A DNA stretch of 44,315 nt from Opitutales bacterium (GTDB taxonomy: Bacteria; Verrucomicrobiota; Verrucomicrobiia; Opitutales; UBA2987), in the NCBI GenBank assembly GCA_021772535.1, contig JAJFLV010000147.1, positions 1-44,315 on the forward strand, read 5' to 3'. The position numbers and the translations under genes are program-made. Positions 24,492 through 32,475 of this stretch are shown piece after piece. Below the pieces are notes generated by a model. The model had not been told where the DNA came from, searched no databases, and worked only from the letters and a program-made list of their open reading frames with translations. Within the stretch, counting starts at the first letter, position 1; the number at the start of each line of letters is the position of its first letter.

Positions 24492-25637
24492 ATGAGTTCG
24501 TTTTTCCAAAGAATCCCCTGCCAGACAGAAACCGAAGCCCGCCTCGGAATTCTGCAAACCGCCCACGGAATGGTGGAAACGCCTGTATTCATGCCGGTCG
24601 GAACTCAGGCCACGGTGAAGGCGGCCACTCCTGCCCAATTGCGGGAAATTGGCTGCCAGATCCTTCTCGGAAACACCTATCACCTGCATTTGCGGCCCGG
24701 TTCGGAATTGATACGCAATCTGGGCGGATTGCATGTCTTTATGGGTTGGGAAAGACCTATTTTGACTGATAGCGGAGGGTTCCAGGTTTTCAGCCTGGCC
24801 AAACTGAGAAAAATTACCCCGGAAGGCATCCATTTTCGCTCTCATCTCAATGGAGACAAATTTTTCCTTGGTCCCCTTGAAGCGGTGAAAATTCAGCAAA
24901 ACCTGGGTTCCGATATCGCTATGGCCCTCGATGAATGCCCGCCTTATCCTTGTCAGGAAGAGGCCTGCCGGCTGGCTAACAAGCGCACTCTCGAGTGGGC
25001 CGGACAATGTTTGGAGTCAGCTCATAGCACCGGTTTTTTTGATTCCGGGAACCATCTTTTCGGAATCGCTCAGGGTTCGGTTTATAAACATTTAAGAATT
25101 GAGTGCGCACAGGCTCTCGCTTCCTTGAACTTTTGCGGATACGCCATAGGTGGTGTTGCCGTGGGTGAGCCGGAACGGATGATGCTTGACCAGGTTCGCT
25201 GGACGGCACCGCACCTGCCAGCGGAAAAACCGCGTTACGTAATGGGAGTGGGCACACCGCCGCAATTGCTCAAAATGATTGCCCTGGGGGTGGATATGTT
25301 CGATTGTGTGATGCCCACCCGGGCTGCTCGCCATGGAACCGCCTTCACCCCGTTCGGCAAAATCAACCTGCGCAATAGCCGATTCAGGGAGGATAAACGG
25401 CCGCTTGCGGAAGGGTTGGACAATTACACCTGCCAACACTTTACCCGCGCCTATTTACGCCATCTCGTTGTAGCCGAGGAAATCCTGGCCAGCACCCTTC
25501 TCACCATTCACAATCTTCATTTTTATTTGGATTTAATGAAGCAAGTTCGGGAGCATCTCCAAAAGGGGGATTTCGACAATTGGAGTCTTCATTGGATAGC
25601 CACCTATGAAGAGGGCGAAGCGGAAAACTCCAAATAA
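24492..25637 (+). CDS. tgt: tRNA-guanine transglycosylase with altered zinc site
   Basis: TGT swaps guanine-34 of certain tRNAs for preQ1 in queuosine synthesis. The 381-residue protein is full length, with ILTDSGGFQVFSL (Asp93), MALDECPPYP, GIAQGSV (usually GIVQGG) and GVDMFDCVMPTRAARHG with the nucleophile Asp271. The C-terminal zinc site is unusual: the usual CDCYTC block reads LDNYTC, so two of three cysteines are Leu309 and Asn311, leaving Cys314 and His340. The catalytic core is intact, so activity is plausible, but zinc binding is probably reduced or lost. No queA or queuosine genes are nearby. A MITE copy begins 4 bp after its stop. Confidence 0.9.
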   Translation: MSSFFQRIPCQTETEARLGILQTAHGMVETPVFMPVGTQATVKAATPAQLREIGCQILLGNTYHLHLRPGSELIRNLGGLHVFMGWERPILTDSGGFQVFSLAKLRKITPEGIHFRSHLNGDKFFLGPLEAVKIQQNLGSDIAMALDECPPYPCQEEACRLANKRTLEWAGQCLESAHSTGFFDSGNHLFGIAQGSVYKHLRIECAQALASLNFCGYAIGGVAVGEPERMMLDQVRWTAPHLPAEKPRYVMGVGTPPQLLKMIALGVDMFDCVMPTRAARHGTAFTPFGKINLRNSRFREDKRPLAEGLDNYTCQHFTRAYLRHLVVAEEILASTLLTIHNLHFYLDLMKQVREHLQKGDFDNWSLHWIATYEEGEAENSK

Positions 25638-25640
25638 TTC

Positions 25641-25918
25641 TAGAACCTATCTCAAAATCGCAGATGAATGATGTTTGTAGCGCCACGGTGGCAGATGCCA
25701 GGCGGTTTTGCGCCCAGATGGGCTGGAAGCCCCTCGGGAGCAAACCAACGCCGCAGGTGCTACCGTGCCGAACAAATCCTTTGGAAAGAGGCAGTTATGT
25801 GTTTGAGCGGCGTTCCGGCGGGGCTGCAGGGCTGCCAGCCCGGCAAGCCCCGTCGCGCATTGCTCAAAACATATAATTGCTCTCTGCATCATCATCATCG
25901 AATTTGAGATAGGTTCTA
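25641..25918. mobile_element. 278-bp MITE-like element, copy 2 (inverted)
   Basis: The ends are the perfect inverted pair TAGAACCTATCTCAAA and TTTGAGATAGGTTCTA. The body is the reverse complement of copy 1 (1196-1473), with the same length and about 91% identity by hand count. The first 45 or so bases of one end are identical in both. The ends carry TA, fitting TA-targeted insertion. It begins 4 bp after the tgt stop and ends 14 bp before the exported nucleosidase gene, so any promoter for that gene must be inside the element or upstream in tgt. Confidence 0.87.
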
Positions 25919-25932
25919 ATAAAAGCAAGAGT

Positions 25933-26790
25933 ATGAAATCAAAAAATTATTGTGCCCTGCCAATCATATTTACAGCCTGTTTTTTCTTATTGGCGGGAAA
26001 CTACCTGTTGGCTAAAGACGTCACCCTCATTCTGGGAGCAGTCCCTTGGGAAATGGCCCCCGTCGAGGCCGAATTGACCGATGCCGAGCCGGGTACGGTG
26101 AATAACATTCCTTTCATTCGCGGCAAGCTTTACGGTATGCCGGTAGTGGTCAGCCTGACCGGGGTGGGGAAAACCAATACCGGCATGGTGGTCGGCGTGC
26201 TTTGCAATGAATTCAGGCCGAAGCGTGTTATTTTTAGTGGCACCGGAGCGCGCGTGAAACCGGAAATCAAGGCAGGCTATATAATTCTGGCAGAGGAAAC
26301 GTTTTTCCACGATGCAGGAAATCTCCACCACGACGGTATGCAAATGCGCCCTATAAACGGTCCCGAAAAGGGAAAATTCAGGGAGCCGGTATTCAAACCG
26401 AGCCCATCGCTGTTGGCCAAGGCCTTAGAGGTTACCAAATCCCACGAGCCAAAGGAGCTGATAAATGTTGATGGTGAAACCTATCCTACTAAAATTCGCA
26501 CTGGACGGATAACCACCGGCGATCTATTCAGCGTCAACGAGTGGAAGCTGGACGAAATCCGGCATAAATTCGAGGCCGACCTTTTTGAAATGGAAGGTGC
26601 CTCGGTGGGGCAGGCTTGCCAGATTCTGGATGTTCCCTGGTTACTTATCCGTGGGGGGAGTGACTTGATCCAAGCCGGCAACGCTTCTGAAGATTACAAA
26701 AAATACGGCCCCATAGCCGCTAAACAAGCCGCCCTTTTCACCCTTTATTTCATCGAACAACTTGCCCAATCCGAATTGAAAGCAAATTGA
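25933..26790 (+). CDS. Exported MTA/SAH-nucleosidase-like protein (PNP/UDP superfamily)
   Basis: The product has 285 residues, with a signal peptide (about 1-29, CFFLLAGNYLLAKD). The mature part fits the MTAN branch of the nucleoside phosphorylase fold: VTLILGAVPWEMAPVEAEL, VVSLTGVGKTNTGMVVGVL, RVIFSGTGARVKPEI, ITTGDLF, LFEMEGASVGQAC (the MEG motif that binds ribose) and WLLIRGGSDLIQAG with the acid Asp. Cytoplasmic MTAN splits methylthioadenosine and S-adenosylhomocysteine to adenine and sugar. A secreted form implies extracytoplasmic substrate. Its promoter would have to lie in the MITE just upstream. The family is good; exact specificity is uncertain. Confidence 0.78.
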   Translation: MKSKNYCALPIIFTACFFLLAGNYLLAKDVTLILGAVPWEMAPVEAELTDAEPGTVNNIPFIRGKLYGMPVVVSLTGVGKTNTGMVVGVLCNEFRPKRVIFSGTGARVKPEIKAGYIILAEETFFHDAGNLHHDGMQMRPINGPEKGKFREPVFKPSPSLLAKALEVTKSHEPKELINVDGETYPTKIRTGRITTGDLFSVNEWKLDEIRHKFEADLFEMEGASVGQACQILDVPWLLIRGGSDLIQAGNASEDYKKYGPIAAKQAALFTLYFIEQLAQSELKAN

Positions 26791-26839
26791 GGGAATAATC
26801 AAGAATTTCACTTCCGACGAGAAACCATTAATCCGGCAC

Positions 26840-26866
26840 GCCCCGAGTTTGATACCATACCGGGGC
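26840..26866 (+). terminator. Hairpin after the nucleosidase gene
   Basis: GCCCCG (26840-26845) pairs with CGGGGC (26861-26866) across a 15-base loop, 49 bp after the gene's stop. A run of T is lacking, so it would be a weak intrinsic terminator or simply an mRNA-end stem. It lies in the 242-bp gap before the TonB-like gene. Confidence 0.3.
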
Positions 26867-27032
26867 GGAATAATTTAAGCTTATGGGTAAATTAAGATTT
26901 CCTAAAGCTATGATTTTTTCGCAATTTCAATTTAAAAAACACGATTATGTGCTATATTATGGTTACCTAACCTTCCTAATGTTCCTGTAGATACCTCTCA
27001 ACCTTCTAACCTGAATTGACGGAGGAATCAAC

Positions 27033-27719
27033 ATGAGAGAGAGTGAGAGCGAGAATGAGAAAAGGGTCTATTATCCTCCCGGGCTGAGCAAGGGACCTGC
27101 CCTTTCTTTTTGGGGGGCACTACTTTTATCGGGACTGATATTCCTGATGCTGCCTCTGACTCAACTGCTTTCCGGGTTGCGGAAGCCGCCGGAGCGGATT
27201 GTTGCAGATGAAGTTTCTATCGCACCACCACCGGCTCCGCCGCCGGAACCACCGCCGGAAGAGGAGCCAGCGCCTGAGCCCGAGGAAATTGAACTGCAGG
27301 AGGAGGTCCAAGTGCTCGACCTGTCTATGATCGATGCCGCACTGAACCCAGGGTTCGGCGATGCGCTTCATTTAGGTGAAGCCATTATTCCGCTCGGAAC
27401 AGGCCCGCAAACTATTGCCGATATGGATATCTTTGAGCTTAAAGATCTGGACAATAATCCACGACGTCTGGTCGCCATTGCCCCGGTTTACCCGTTCAAC
27501 CTTAAAAGAATGGGTATCGAGGGTGATGTTAAGCTGGTTATCATCATCGATAAGAATGGGAAAGTCATTAGAGCCACGGTCAAAGAATCCACTCACAAGG
27601 AATTTGAAGACCCCTCCATTACAGCGCTGATGCAATGGAAGTTCGAGCCTGGAACGAGGAACGGAAAACCAGTCAAGGTTCGCCGTATTCAACCTTTGAA
27701 TTACAAACTGCACAAATAA
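27033..27719 (+). CDS. TonB-family energy-transducing protein
   Basis: TonB links the proton motive force of ExbB/ExbD to outer-membrane receptors. The 228-residue protein has a short cytoplasmic start, one membrane helix (about 26-46, LLLSGLIFLMLPL), a Pro/Glu-rich periplasmic spacer (PPPAPPPEPPPEEEPAPEPEE), and a C-terminal TonB domain (about 145-228: YPFNLKRMGIEGDVKLVII, FEPGTRNGKPVKVR). A strong GGAGG at 27021-27025 supports the ATG. No exbB, exbD or receptor is adjacent, and its helix lacks an obvious SHLS-type His. It could serve receptors elsewhere in the genome. It appears monocistronic. Confidence 0.85.
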   Translation: MRESESENEKRVYYPPGLSKGPALSFWGALLLSGLIFLMLPLTQLLSGLRKPPERIVADEVSIAPPPAPPPEPPPEEEPAPEPEEIELQEEVQVLDLSMIDAALNPGFGDALHLGEAIIPLGTGPQTIADMDIFELKDLDNNPRRLVAIAPVYPFNLKRMGIEGDVKLVIIIDKNGKVIRATVKESTHKEFEDPSITALMQWKFEPGTRNGKPVKVRRIQPLNYKLHK

Positions 27720-27913
27720 TCTGGATTCGTTTCCATTTTTTTCCGGCTCTGCCCCGACCAGTTCCCGGTTAATGCATATTTAATCAGGGTGGTCCCTTGT
27801 ATGTTGGCTTCTTCGAGGTATATTATAGAGGGAAAGTTCTCCGCTTCGGACGGCTTTTTTCGTTCCGTTGCTTTGATTGAATTCATCGACTGAAAAGTTT
27901 GTTTCTGCAAAAA

Positions 27914-29044
27914 ATGAGCCGGTATCGAATCGCATGGCTGCCCGGTGATGGCATAGGCAACGAAGTTATGGCCGCTGCCCGGCTGGTTTTGGACCAAGTC
28001 GGACTGGAGGCCGAATATCTGCCCGGCGACATAGGCTGGGAGTTCTGGCGCTGCGAAGGCGATGCATTGCCGCAACGGACCCTCGATCTCTTGCAAAGTG
28101 TCGATGCTGCTCTTTTCGGGGCAATTACCTCGAAACCGGCCAAGGCGGCCGAAGCAGAATTAAACCCTGAGCTTCATGGGAAAGGCCTGGTTTACCGTTC
28201 TCCCATTGTCCGCATGCGGCAGATGCTCGATCTGTATGTCTGCCTCAGACCCTGCAAAGCGTATGCGGGAAATCCTCTTAATTTCAGGGAAGGAATCAAT
28301 CTGGTCGTTTTTCGTGAAAACACCGAGGATCTTTATTCAGGAGTTGAATTCAACCCGGTTCCGCAAGAATTATCCGGTCTCCTTGAGAAAATCTCCCCCC
28401 CCTTTTCCGCATTCAAGGACCTTCCGAACGATGAAGTTGCCATATCCTGCAAGATAAACACAAAAAAGGGCTCCGCCGCCATCGTCCGGGCTGCCTTTGA
28501 TTTTGCCAGGAAAGATAAGCGGAAAAAGGTCACCATCGTTCATAAGGCTAATGTCGTGCGCGCGACCGATGGGTTGTTTCTGGACGAAGCGGCGGCGGTT
28601 GCCCGGGAGTATCCGGATATCCCGATGGATTCTGCCAATGTTGATGCCATCTGCATGTGGCTTTTGAAAAATCCGGACAACTACGATGTGCTGGTGGCCC
28701 CGAATTTATACGGCGATATCATCTCGGATCTGGCTGCCCAGATGGTTGGAGGGCTTGGTTTTGGCTGTTCCGGCAACATTGGCAGAAAAATGGCGGTTTT
28801 CGAACCTACTCATGGTTCTGCTCCGAAATATGCGGATCAGTGGAAGGTTAACCCGATTGCCACCATCCTGGCCTCCAAAATGATGCTTGATTGGCTGGGA
28901 GAAAAGGAAAAGGGCCAGCGATTGGAAGAGGCAGTGGCTACTGTCATCAAAGAGGGACGTGTCCGAACTTATGATATGGGAGGGCAGGCTGCTACGATGG
29001 ATATGGCAGAAGCCATCGGGGAGAAATTATCTGTTTTGTCATGA
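27914..29044 (+). CDS. Isocitrate/isopropylmalate-family dehydrogenase
   Basis: This 376-residue NAD(P)-dependent beta-decarboxylating dehydrogenase has WLPGDGIGNEVM, VRMRQMLDLYVCLRPC (substrate Arg residues), FRENTEDLYSGVE, KANVVRATDGLF, and the cofactor region FEPTHGSAPKYA. The family oxidises and decarboxylates 2-hydroxy diacids carrying a 3-carboxyl: isocitrate, isopropylmalate, homoisocitrate, tartrate or methylmalate. The gene opens a five-gene operon with a lyase, a CoA-transferase and aconitase-type subunits, so an uncommon dicarboxylate is likely. ATG 27914 is preferred over the TTG at 27899. The HMG-CoA-lyase-like gene overlaps its stop as ATGA. Confidence 0.85.
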   Translation: MSRYRIAWLPGDGIGNEVMAAARLVLDQVGLEAEYLPGDIGWEFWRCEGDALPQRTLDLLQSVDAALFGAITSKPAKAAEAELNPELHGKGLVYRSPIVRMRQMLDLYVCLRPCKAYAGNPLNFREGINLVVFRENTEDLYSGVEFNPVPQELSGLLEKISPPFSAFKDLPNDEVAISCKINTKKGSAAIVRAAFDFARKDKRKKVTIVHKANVVRATDGLFLDEAAAVAREYPDIPMDSANVDAICMWLLKNPDNYDVLVAPNLYGDIISDLAAQMVGGLGFGCSGNIGRKMAVFEPTHGSAPKYADQWKVNPIATILASKMMLDWLGEKEKGQRLEEAVATVIKEGRVRTYDMGGQAATMDMAEAIGEKLSVLS

Positions 29045-29961
29045 ATCGTGATATTATTCTGCATGAGGTCGGCCCCCGCGATGGCCTGCAGTTTGAAAAT
29101 CAAACCGTCCCGTCGTGGGAAAAGCTCAAATGGATCGGCGCACTGATCGATTGCGGGATCGAGATCATTCAGGTCGGTTCTTTCGTTCATCCCGCCAGGG
29201 TGCCGCAAATGGCCGATACCGATTTGCTCTTGACCGATCTAAGAAAAGATAAAATTCGGAGTTCCGGCGTCATTTTTTCCGGCCTTGTTCTCAACGAGCG
29301 AGGCCTCGAACGTGGCTTGGCTTGCGGGGTCGACCTGTTTTGCATGGGGGTTTCGGCCAGCGAGACCCACAGCCGAAAAAATACCGGTATGTCCATCGCC
29401 GAGGCAACTGACCGTATTATCGCCATGGCCGCTCGGGCCGAAGAGGCCGGAAAAAAGGTGCAGCTTTCCGTCCAATCGGCCTTTGGTTGCGGTTATGAAG
29501 GTCATGTGCCCGCGGAAAAGGTGACGGGATTGGTGCAAAAATTTCTCGATGCCGGTTTTAAAACTATCAGCCTGGCCGACACCGCCGGCCACGCAACTCC
29601 GGATCAGGTCGAGAAGCTGTTTACCGCTGTTGCAGTGCTGGACGATGAGGCGGAGTGGGCCTGTCACCTGCATAACACCTACGGGCTGGGATTAGCCAAT
29701 TGCTATGCCGCCCTCAAGGTGGGGGTAAACTATTTCGAATCTTCCTTTGCCGGTTTGGGCGGTTGCCCCTTTACCAAGATTGCCGGCGGAAATGTCTGTA
29801 CGGAGGACTTGGTACACATGCTCCAGCGCATGAATCTCAAGAAAAAGGTGAATTTGGGCAAATTGATTGAAATCGCTAACGATGTGGGCCGATTTTTCGA
29901 GCGGGAGATGTCCGGGTATGTTCACAAGACCGGTCCGATACTCGAATACGAGAGAGTTTAA
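29041..29961 (+). CDS. HMG-CoA-lyase-like protein
   Basis: This 306-residue DRE-TIM metallolyase has HEVGPRDGLQ (metal-binding Asp and catalytic Arg), VGSFVHPARVPQMADT, SVQSAFGCGYEG, CHLHNTYGLGLANC (metal-binding His pair) and GGCPFTKIAGGNVCTEDLVHML with the catalytic Cys of the GGCPYA-type loop. True HMG-CoA lyase cleaves 3-hydroxy-3-methylglutaryl-CoA to acetyl-CoA and acetoacetate, but relatives cleave other tertiary 3-hydroxyacyl-CoAs. The start overlaps the dehydrogenase stop. Next to a CoA-transferase and LeuCD-like subunits, it probably cleaves the activated product of that set. Confidence 0.85.
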   Translation: MNRDIILHEVGPRDGLQFENQTVPSWEKLKWIGALIDCGIEIIQVGSFVHPARVPQMADTDLLLTDLRKDKIRSSGVIFSGLVLNERGLERGLACGVDLFCMGVSASETHSRKNTGMSIAEATDRIIAMAARAEEAGKKVQLSVQSAFGCGYEGHVPAEKVTGLVQKFLDAGFKTISLADTAGHATPDQVEKLFTAVAVLDDEAEWACHLHNTYGLGLANCYAALKVGVNYFESSFAGLGGCPFTKIAGGNVCTEDLVHMLQRMNLKKKVNLGKLIEIANDVGRFFEREMSGYVHKTGPILEYERV

Positions 29962-29976
29962 GAAAAATTCAATGCA

Positions 29977-31176
29977 ATGAAGATGTTATCCGGTATTCGT
30001 GTCCTTGACTTGACCAATGTTCTGGCCGGTCCTTTCGCCACCATGCATCTTGCCCTATTGGGAGCGGAGGTTATCAAGATAGAACGCCCGGGAGAGGGCG
30101 ATCTGGCGCGCCGGTTGGGAAACGTGCCGGAGTTGAACGACAAGCTCATGGGCACGAGCTTTCTAGCCCAGAATGCCAACAAGAAATCCTTTACTCTGAA
30201 CCTTAAGGCCGGAGGAGGCCGGAAAATTTTCAAAAAATTGGTTAAAACCGCCGATGTCATTGTTGAAAACTTCCGTCCCGGCGTGATGGACCGGCTGGGT
30301 CTCTCTTACCAAACCCTGAGCGATTTAAATCCGCGGATCATCTATTGCGCCATTTCCGGATTCGGCCAGACCGGACCGGATGCCATGAAACCCGCCTACG
30401 ACCAGATCATCCAGGGCCTCAGCGGAGTCATGGCCATCAATGGGGATGAAACCCTCAATCCTCTGCGTTGCGGGTTCCCAGTTTGCGACACGGTTGGCGG
30501 TCTGAACGCCGCTTTCGCCATCATGGGGGCGCTTTTTCACCGGGCGAGGACGGGCGAGGACGAGGGGCAATTCATCGATGTCGCCCTGCTGGACTCAATT
30601 ATGCCCTTAATGGGCTGGGTGGCGGCCAACCTGCTTATAGGCGGAAAGCCTCCCCAACTTCTCGGCAACGACAACTTCACCGCCGCTCCCTCGGGAACCT
30701 TCCGCACTGGAGACGGAAGCATCAACATTGCCGCCAATAAGCAGGAGCAATGGGAGGCTGTTACGGAAGTGCTGGGTGTGCCGGAATTGAAGACGGACCC
30801 GCGGTTTCAGAAACGGGATGCTCGCAAAAAAAACCGCAAGGAGCTTACTCCGCTACTGGAGGCAAAACTGAAAGAAAAACCGACCAGACATTGGGTGGAA
30901 GCTTTCAACGCCAGAGGAATTCCCGCGGGTGAAATTCTCGAACTCGAGAAGGCCTTGCAATCGCCGCAGATAAAACATCGCCAGACTATCGGGTCGGTCA
31001 GCAAGAAAGGTGTAGGGGAACTGAAACTATTTAATTTAAGCGCCAAATTCGAGAAAACTCCCGGAGCCGTGGTCTCACCACCTCCGGATCTCTCCGCCCA
31101 TACTGGTGAAATCCTGAAGGAACTCGGCTATTCCGACCGCGAGATTGAAACGTTTAGGAGTGTCAAAATCATCTAG
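29977..31176 (+). CDS. CaiB/BaiF-type (family III) CoA-transferase
   Basis: Family III CoA-transferases move CoA from donors such as succinyl-CoA to carboxylic acids. The 399-residue protein has GIRVLDLTNVLAGPFATMHLA, GAEVIKIERPGEGDLARRLG, VENFRPGVMDRLGLSY, AISGFGQTGPD, and EGQFIDVALLDS, placing the catalytic Asp. The length is typical. One characterised relative makes glutaryl-CoA and HMG-CoA from succinyl-CoA (established knowledge; same role here is inferred). It follows the lyase by 15 bp and precedes the LeuC-like gene by 4 bp, so it is mid-operon. Confidence 0.86.
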   Translation: MKMLSGIRVLDLTNVLAGPFATMHLALLGAEVIKIERPGEGDLARRLGNVPELNDKLMGTSFLAQNANKKSFTLNLKAGGGRKIFKKLVKTADVIVENFRPGVMDRLGLSYQTLSDLNPRIIYCAISGFGQTGPDAMKPAYDQIIQGLSGVMAINGDETLNPLRCGFPVCDTVGGLNAAFAIMGALFHRARTGEDEGQFIDVALLDSIMPLMGWVAANLLIGGKPPQLLGNDNFTAAPSGTFRTGDGSINIAANKQEQWEAVTEVLGVPELKTDPRFQKRDARKKNRKELTPLLEAKLKEKPTRHWVEAFNARGIPAGEILELEKALQSPQIKHRQTIGSVSKKGVGELKLFNLSAKFEKTPGAVVSPPPDLSAHTGEILKELGYSDREIETFRSVKII

Positions 31177-31180
31177 TCCT

Positions 31181-32473
31181 ATGAACATGACAATTGTTGA
31201 AAAAATTCTCTCCCGTGCATCGGGAAGGTCAAATTTGAAGCCGGGGGATGTCGTTGAGCCAGCGATTGATCTTGCCATGTCACACGAAAATGGAGCGCTC
31301 GTTATCAACCAGTTTTTGCAGATATTTGAGGGAACCCCCCTCGATCCGAAAGTCTGGGATGCCTCCAAAATCGCCATCATTTTCGACCACCGCGTTCCGG
31401 CGGAGTCCTCCAAAACAGCCAGCAACCAGAAAAAGATCCGCGAGTTCGTCAACAGGCAGTTTATTGACAAATTTCACGACATACGCGGCGACGTGGGCGG
31501 GATATGCCATCAAATTCTCCCCGAATCCGGTTATGTGCGCCCCGGCTGCGTAGTGGTGGGGACGGATTCGCATACCACCAGTCACGGTGCTCTGGGCGCG
31601 TTTTCGTTCGGCATTGGCGCCACCGAGATGGCCAGCGTCTGGGCCTTGGGCAAAGCCCTCAATGTGGAAGTTCCCCCCACCATCAAGGTAAACGTGACGG
31701 GAGCTTTCCCGACTTTTGTCGGTCCGAAGGATTTTATTCTGCACCTGATCGGGAAAATCAGCGCACAGGGAGCCAATTTTCGTGTTATCGAGTATCACGG
31801 GGAGACTATCCGCGACATGACCACTTCCGGCCGCCTGGTCATCTGCAATATGTCGGTGGAAGCCGGTGCCACTTCCGGTATTGTTCCACCAGATGAAGAA
31901 ACCATTCGTTACCTGCGGGAGGAAGCTGGCGTTCAGGACTCGTTGGACATGGTGGTCCCCGATGCCGGCGCCAATTATGATGAGGTAATCAATATCGACG
32001 TCTCAAAACTGGAACCCCAAATTGCCTGTCCCCATACCGTCGATAATATCAAGGGGATTAAGGATGTCAGCGGAACAAAAATCGATCAGGTGGTGATCGG
32101 TTCCTGCACCAACGGACGCCTCGACGACTTGGAAATGGCGGCGCGAGTCATCAGGGGCAAAAAGATCGCCCGGAACATCCGCATGCTGGTTTTTCCCGCC
32201 TCCGGGAGAATTTATTCACAGGCTCTTGGGAAGGGGTTGATCGGCGACTTCATGACTGCCGGAGCGGTGGTTATGAACCCGGGTTGTGGTCCTTGCCTAG
32301 GAATCCACGAAGGCGCCCTCGGGGATGGGGAGGTAGCCCTTTCCACCACCAATCGAAACTTCAAGGGACGCATGGGAAACCCCACCGCCGAAGTTTATCT
32401 CTGTTCACCAGTCGTGGCGGCGGCATCGGCCGTTGCCGGAGTCATCACCGATCCACGGAAAGGAGTGAATTAA
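31181..32473 (+). CDS. 3-Isopropylmalate dehydratase/homoaconitase-family large subunit
   Basis: This 430-residue aconitase-fold subunit has MSHENGALVI, FDHRVPAESS, GYVRPGCVVVGTDSHTT, GAFSFGIGATEMA, and iron-sulfur cysteines in VVIGSCTNGR and MNPGCGPCLG. It belongs to the compact LeuC/HacA type that works with a separate small subunit, which follows. The frame can be extended upstream into the CoA-transferase gene, but ATG 31181 after its TAG is the natural start. The set hydrates or isomerises a substituted malate. The neighbouring CoA-transferase and lyase argue against a plain leucine-synthesis role. The exact substrate is open. Confidence 0.87.
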   Translation: MNMTIVEKILSRASGRSNLKPGDVVEPAIDLAMSHENGALVINQFLQIFEGTPLDPKVWDASKIAIIFDHRVPAESSKTASNQKKIREFVNRQFIDKFHDIRGDVGGICHQILPESGYVRPGCVVVGTDSHTTSHGALGAFSFGIGATEMASVWALGKALNVEVPPTIKVNVTGAFPTFVGPKDFILHLIGKISAQGANFRVIEYHGETIRDMTTSGRLVICNMSVEAGATSGIVPPDEETIRYLREEAGVQDSLDMVVPDAGANYDEVINIDVSKLEPQIACPHTVDNIKGIKDVSGTKIDQVVIGSCTNGRLDDLEMAARVIRGKKIARNIRMLVFPASGRIYSQALGKGLIGDFMTAGAVVMNPGCGPCLGIHEGALGDGEVALSTTNRNFKGRMGNPTAEVYLCSPVVAAASAVAGVITDPRKGVN

Positions 32474-32475
32474 TC

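Noticed and set aside
32284-32475. Upstream extension of the LeuD-like frame
   Set aside because: It lies inside the LeuC-like gene; the family start motif begins right after ATG 32476.
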